Shown: positions 32,789-34,687 of the stretch, piece by piece
Layout of the letters: each line of letters starts with the position of its first letter
Numbering within the stretch: the first letter of the stretch is position 1
Assembly: GCA_937976335.1 (NCBI GenBank)
Contig: CALJRW010000114.1
Location: 1 to 34,687, forward strand
DNA: 34,687 bases
DNA from: an uncultured bacterium
GTDB taxonomy: Bacteria; Bdellovibrionota_C; UBA2361; CALJRW01
Direction of reading: 5' to 3'
Translations under genes and position numbers: made by a program
The notes under the pieces: generated by a model
What the model was told of the DNA's origin: nothing
Database searches by the model: none
What the model saw: only the letters and a program-made list of their open reading frames with translations

Positions 32789-33766
32789 CTACCCAAGATT
32801 AATAGTTTTAAGTTCTTTAATTGAGGTAACTACTTCGCTTAGTTTATTTGAATCAAGGGGTATCAAACCTTTGTCAATTAAGTATCCATCATCACCAATA
32901 GCTTTCTTGCTAGTAAACTCATTCAAGAAATCCGACATTCCAGGAACTACGCTCACGTGAGCTTTCTTTACATAAAAGTAAAGAGGTCTAGAAACAGGAT
33001 AGTCATAGCTTTGAATGCTTTCGAGGGAGATAGTTTTCCCTTCAATAGTCGCAGCCTGAATTTTATCCTTATTTGCATCAAGATAGCTAAAGCCAAAAAT
33101 GCCATAAGCATTAGGATTTGAAGCTAGCTTTTGTACTAATAGGTTGTCATTCTCTCCTGCTTCAACAACAGGACCGTCTTCTCTCATTAAATGACAATCT
33201 TTTTTATTTTCAGCTTTAACTTCAGCGTCACAACCTTTTTCCATAACTAATGAGTTCCATGCATCTCTTGTTCCAGAAGTTGGAGGAGGCGTTAGAATCT
33301 CAATTTTACTTTTTGGGAAAGAGTCATCAATTTCGCTCCAGTAAATTGGTTTAGGGCCTTTTGCTGCCATAGCTGTCCATAAATGTTTTTTGGTAAAATT
33401 TAATTTTTTACCATTTGTATTATTTGCGAAAGCAATGCCATCATTCCCTATTATAACTTCAATTATATCCTTTACTCCGTTACTAACGCAGTTCTTGTAT
33501 TCAGAAGCTTTAATAGCTCGAGAGGCGTTAGTGATATCAGGATATTTATCTCCAACTCCCTGACAGAAAAGTTTCATTCCTCCACCAGTTCCATTGCTTT
33601 CAACAATAGGAGTTTTGAAGTCTCCATAACTTCCAAACTTCTCTGCAACTGTTGTCGAGAATGGATAAACAGTAGAAGAACCTACAATTTTAATCTCATC
33701 TCTAGCAAAAACATCACATGTAGAAACACTTATTAAAATAATAATTAAATATAATATTTTTTTCAT
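32789..33766 (-). CDS. pstS: Phosphate-binding periplasmic protein PstS
   Basis: 325 residues from the ATG at 33766, which has GGAG seven bases upstream; a TTG 12 bases earlier (33778) overlaps that site and is less likely. Signal peptide 'MKKILYLIIILISVSTCDVFA', then the phosphate-binding motifs 'IVGSSTVYPFSTTVAEKFG', 'NGTGGGMKLFCQGVGD', 'SRAIKASEY', and 'PPTSGTRDAWNSLVM'. Two Cys near the middle (in 'KGCDAEV' and 'KKDCHLM') could make a disulfide. It delivers phosphate to PstCAB and lies 7-20 bp behind the porin gene, probably one operon. Confidence 0.95.
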   Translation of the reverse strand: MKKILYLIIILISVSTCDVFARDEIKIVGSSTVYPFSTTVAEKFGSYGDFKTPIVESNGTGGGMKLFCQGVGDKYPDITNASRAIKASEYKNCVSNGVKDIIEVIIGNDGIAFANNTNGKKLNFTKKHLWTAMAAKGPKPIYWSEIDDSFPKSKIEILTPPPTSGTRDAWNSLVMEKGCDAEVKAENKKDCHLMREDGPVVEAGENDNLLVQKLASNPNAYGIFGFSYLDANKDKIQAATIEGKTISLESIQSYDYPVSRPLYFYVKKAHVSVVPGMSDFLNEFTSKKAIGDDGYLIDKGLIPLDSNKLSEVVTSIKELKTINLG

Positions 33767-33785
33767 TATAGTCTCCAATTTAGAA

Positions 33786-34687
33786 TTAAAAGAATAACTG
33801 AGAAGTTATTCTAAAGATATTTACATCTCTATTACCAATAGCGAAGTCTCTCTCATCTCTTTCGTAAACTAAGCCTACTTTAGTAGAGTTTCCTCTTAAG
33901 TACCAATTGATACCAGCAGAAAAAGTTTCTCTCTCATGTCCATCAAGCTCTTTAAAAGTATCCCATTTAGAATATTTAAGAAATGGAGCTATGAAAGACA
34001 ACTCAGGCATTACATACTCACCTAAGACGTAATATCCGTCAGATGTTCCAATTTGCATTGTATCAGCATCAAAATCAGCAACAGCACCATCAAAATCAAA
34101 GTACTCAGCTTGTAAAAACAAGTTATGATAATGAGCAGAAAATTCAAGGTTAAGTAATTCTCTATCAACTTCAGAAAAATCTGCATCACTGTTTGGTTGA
34201 AATTTAACGCCATTTAAAATAAATTTTCCGACCCCTAGAGAAATATGTTTCCCTTGACCAAAATAAGTTTCAGTTCTTTTGGTTTCTTCCCATCCATCAA
34301 ATGGAGAGAACCTTATCTTTCCACCAAACATTGGATTTGATTGCCCACCAATACTAACAGCTCTATTATTTTGAGCATCTCTAAACCCACTGCTATTAAT
34401 TCCATCACCTACTACTAATCCGTAGTGAATTTTTTTCTTCCAATCACCAAATAATTGAATATTAGCAGCTCGACGATTCTGGTTAACCCAGTTTGACGCA
34501 GAATCTGTAATTGCAGCACGGTCATAGTTAACTAAAAATGCAGATTTAACAGTTTGTGCTCTGGAGACATCTACTTTAGCTCTGTAAAATGATGCATTTA
34601 GCCATTTTTTTCCAAATATTTTTTTAGCTGTAAGTTTAGCATCACCAACATTGAACTCTCTTTCTCCTGAATCATCTTGGTTAACTC
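33786..34687 (-). CDS. Phosphate-selective porin O/P family, 5' part beyond window
   Basis: The frame is open through the right window edge; 300 codons are visible and the start is not. Beta-barrel pattern of alternating residues ('IHYGLVVGDGINSS', 'KHISLGVGKFILNGV', 'SFIAPFLKYSKWDTF') and a C-terminal Phe ('NIFRITSQLFF') typical of outer-membrane proteins recognised by the BAM complex. Similarity to OprO/OprP-type phosphate or polyphosphate porins ('NYDRAAITDSASNWVNQNRR') fits its place just before pstS. It would let phosphate cross the outer membrane. An ATG at 34331 is internal, not the true start. Confidence 0.8.
   Translation of the reverse strand, partial: VNQDDSGEREFNVGDAKLTAKKIFGKKWLNASFYRAKVDVSRAQTVKSAFLVNYDRAAITDSASNWVNQNRRAANIQLFGDWKKKIHYGLVVGDGINSSGFRDAQNNRAVSIGGQSNPMFGGKIRFSPFDGWEETKRTETYFGQGKHISLGVGKFILNGVKFQPNSDADFSEVDRELLNLEFSAHYHNLFLQAEYFDFDGAVADFDADTMQIGTSDGYYVLGEYVMPELSFIAPFLKYSKWDTFKELDGHERETFSAGINWYLRGNSTKVGLVYERDERDFAIGNRDVNIFRITSQLFF

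Noticed and set aside
1..34687. tRNA or rRNA genes
   Set aside because: I saw no T-loop/anticodon pattern or rRNA segment; island integration next to a tRNA is therefore not supported.

Overview
The window is AT-rich chromosomal DNA from a Gram-negative bacterium. Lipid A genes (lpxA, lpxI), outer-membrane assembly genes (bamA, skp, lolC, lolD) and a phosphate porin show two membranes. The Gram type is clear. A deep-branching AT-rich alphaproteobacterium is my best guess, from rpoZ next to a bifunctional RelA/SpoT gene, LpxI instead of LpxH, fabZ-lpxA-lpxI order, and a PstA with a long N-terminal extension. I cannot place it more finely from sequence alone.

Layout. (1) 1-5353, minus strand: rpoZ, then after a hairpin gap spoT, a Deg-type protease and mutL (cut by the window edge). 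The last three are adjacent or overlapping and look like one operon. (2) 5644-12777: poorly characterised genes on both strands: a HTH protein, a membrane SH3 protein, a lipoprotein plus CPBP membrane protease pair, and a tandem-AAA+ ATPase divergent from a protein with a thioredoxin-like CxxC. (3) 12799-16116, minus: FKBP lipoprotein, lpxI, lpxA, fabZ, skp. (4) 16117-24600: an accessory island. (5) 24617-34687, minus: a phosphate porin (cut by the edge) and pstS, then pstC-pstA-pstB-phoU, then lolC-lolD-bamA with almost no gaps.

The island is the most interesting part. It lies between bamA and skp, which are normally neighbours. It contains a tyrosine recombinase and an IS91-type transposase, both broken; three almost identical 96-bp palindromic-ended elements (MITE-like); and, by hand inspection, several integron attC-like sites (16803-16975, 18785-18882, 23188-23365, 23806-23873, with weaker ones at 22658-22710 and 24392-24450). 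Three small genes sit in units whose first bases are the exact reverse complement (11-13 bp) of the R'' end of their own downstream site, as expected of gene cassettes. No integron integrase is visible, so this resembles a cassette cluster lacking intI (a 'CALIN'). Cargo includes a GNAT acetyltransferase, small proteins of unknown function, a toxin-antitoxin pair with a frameshifted toxin, an HD hydrolase, and a large unknown gene split by one of the MITEs.

The core genes cooperate in envelope building (fatty acid and lipid A synthesis, lipoprotein export, beta-barrel assembly, periplasmic chaperones and proteolysis) and in phosphate uptake (porin, PstSCAB, PhoU). All conclusions come from reading the sequence; no database or folding program was run.
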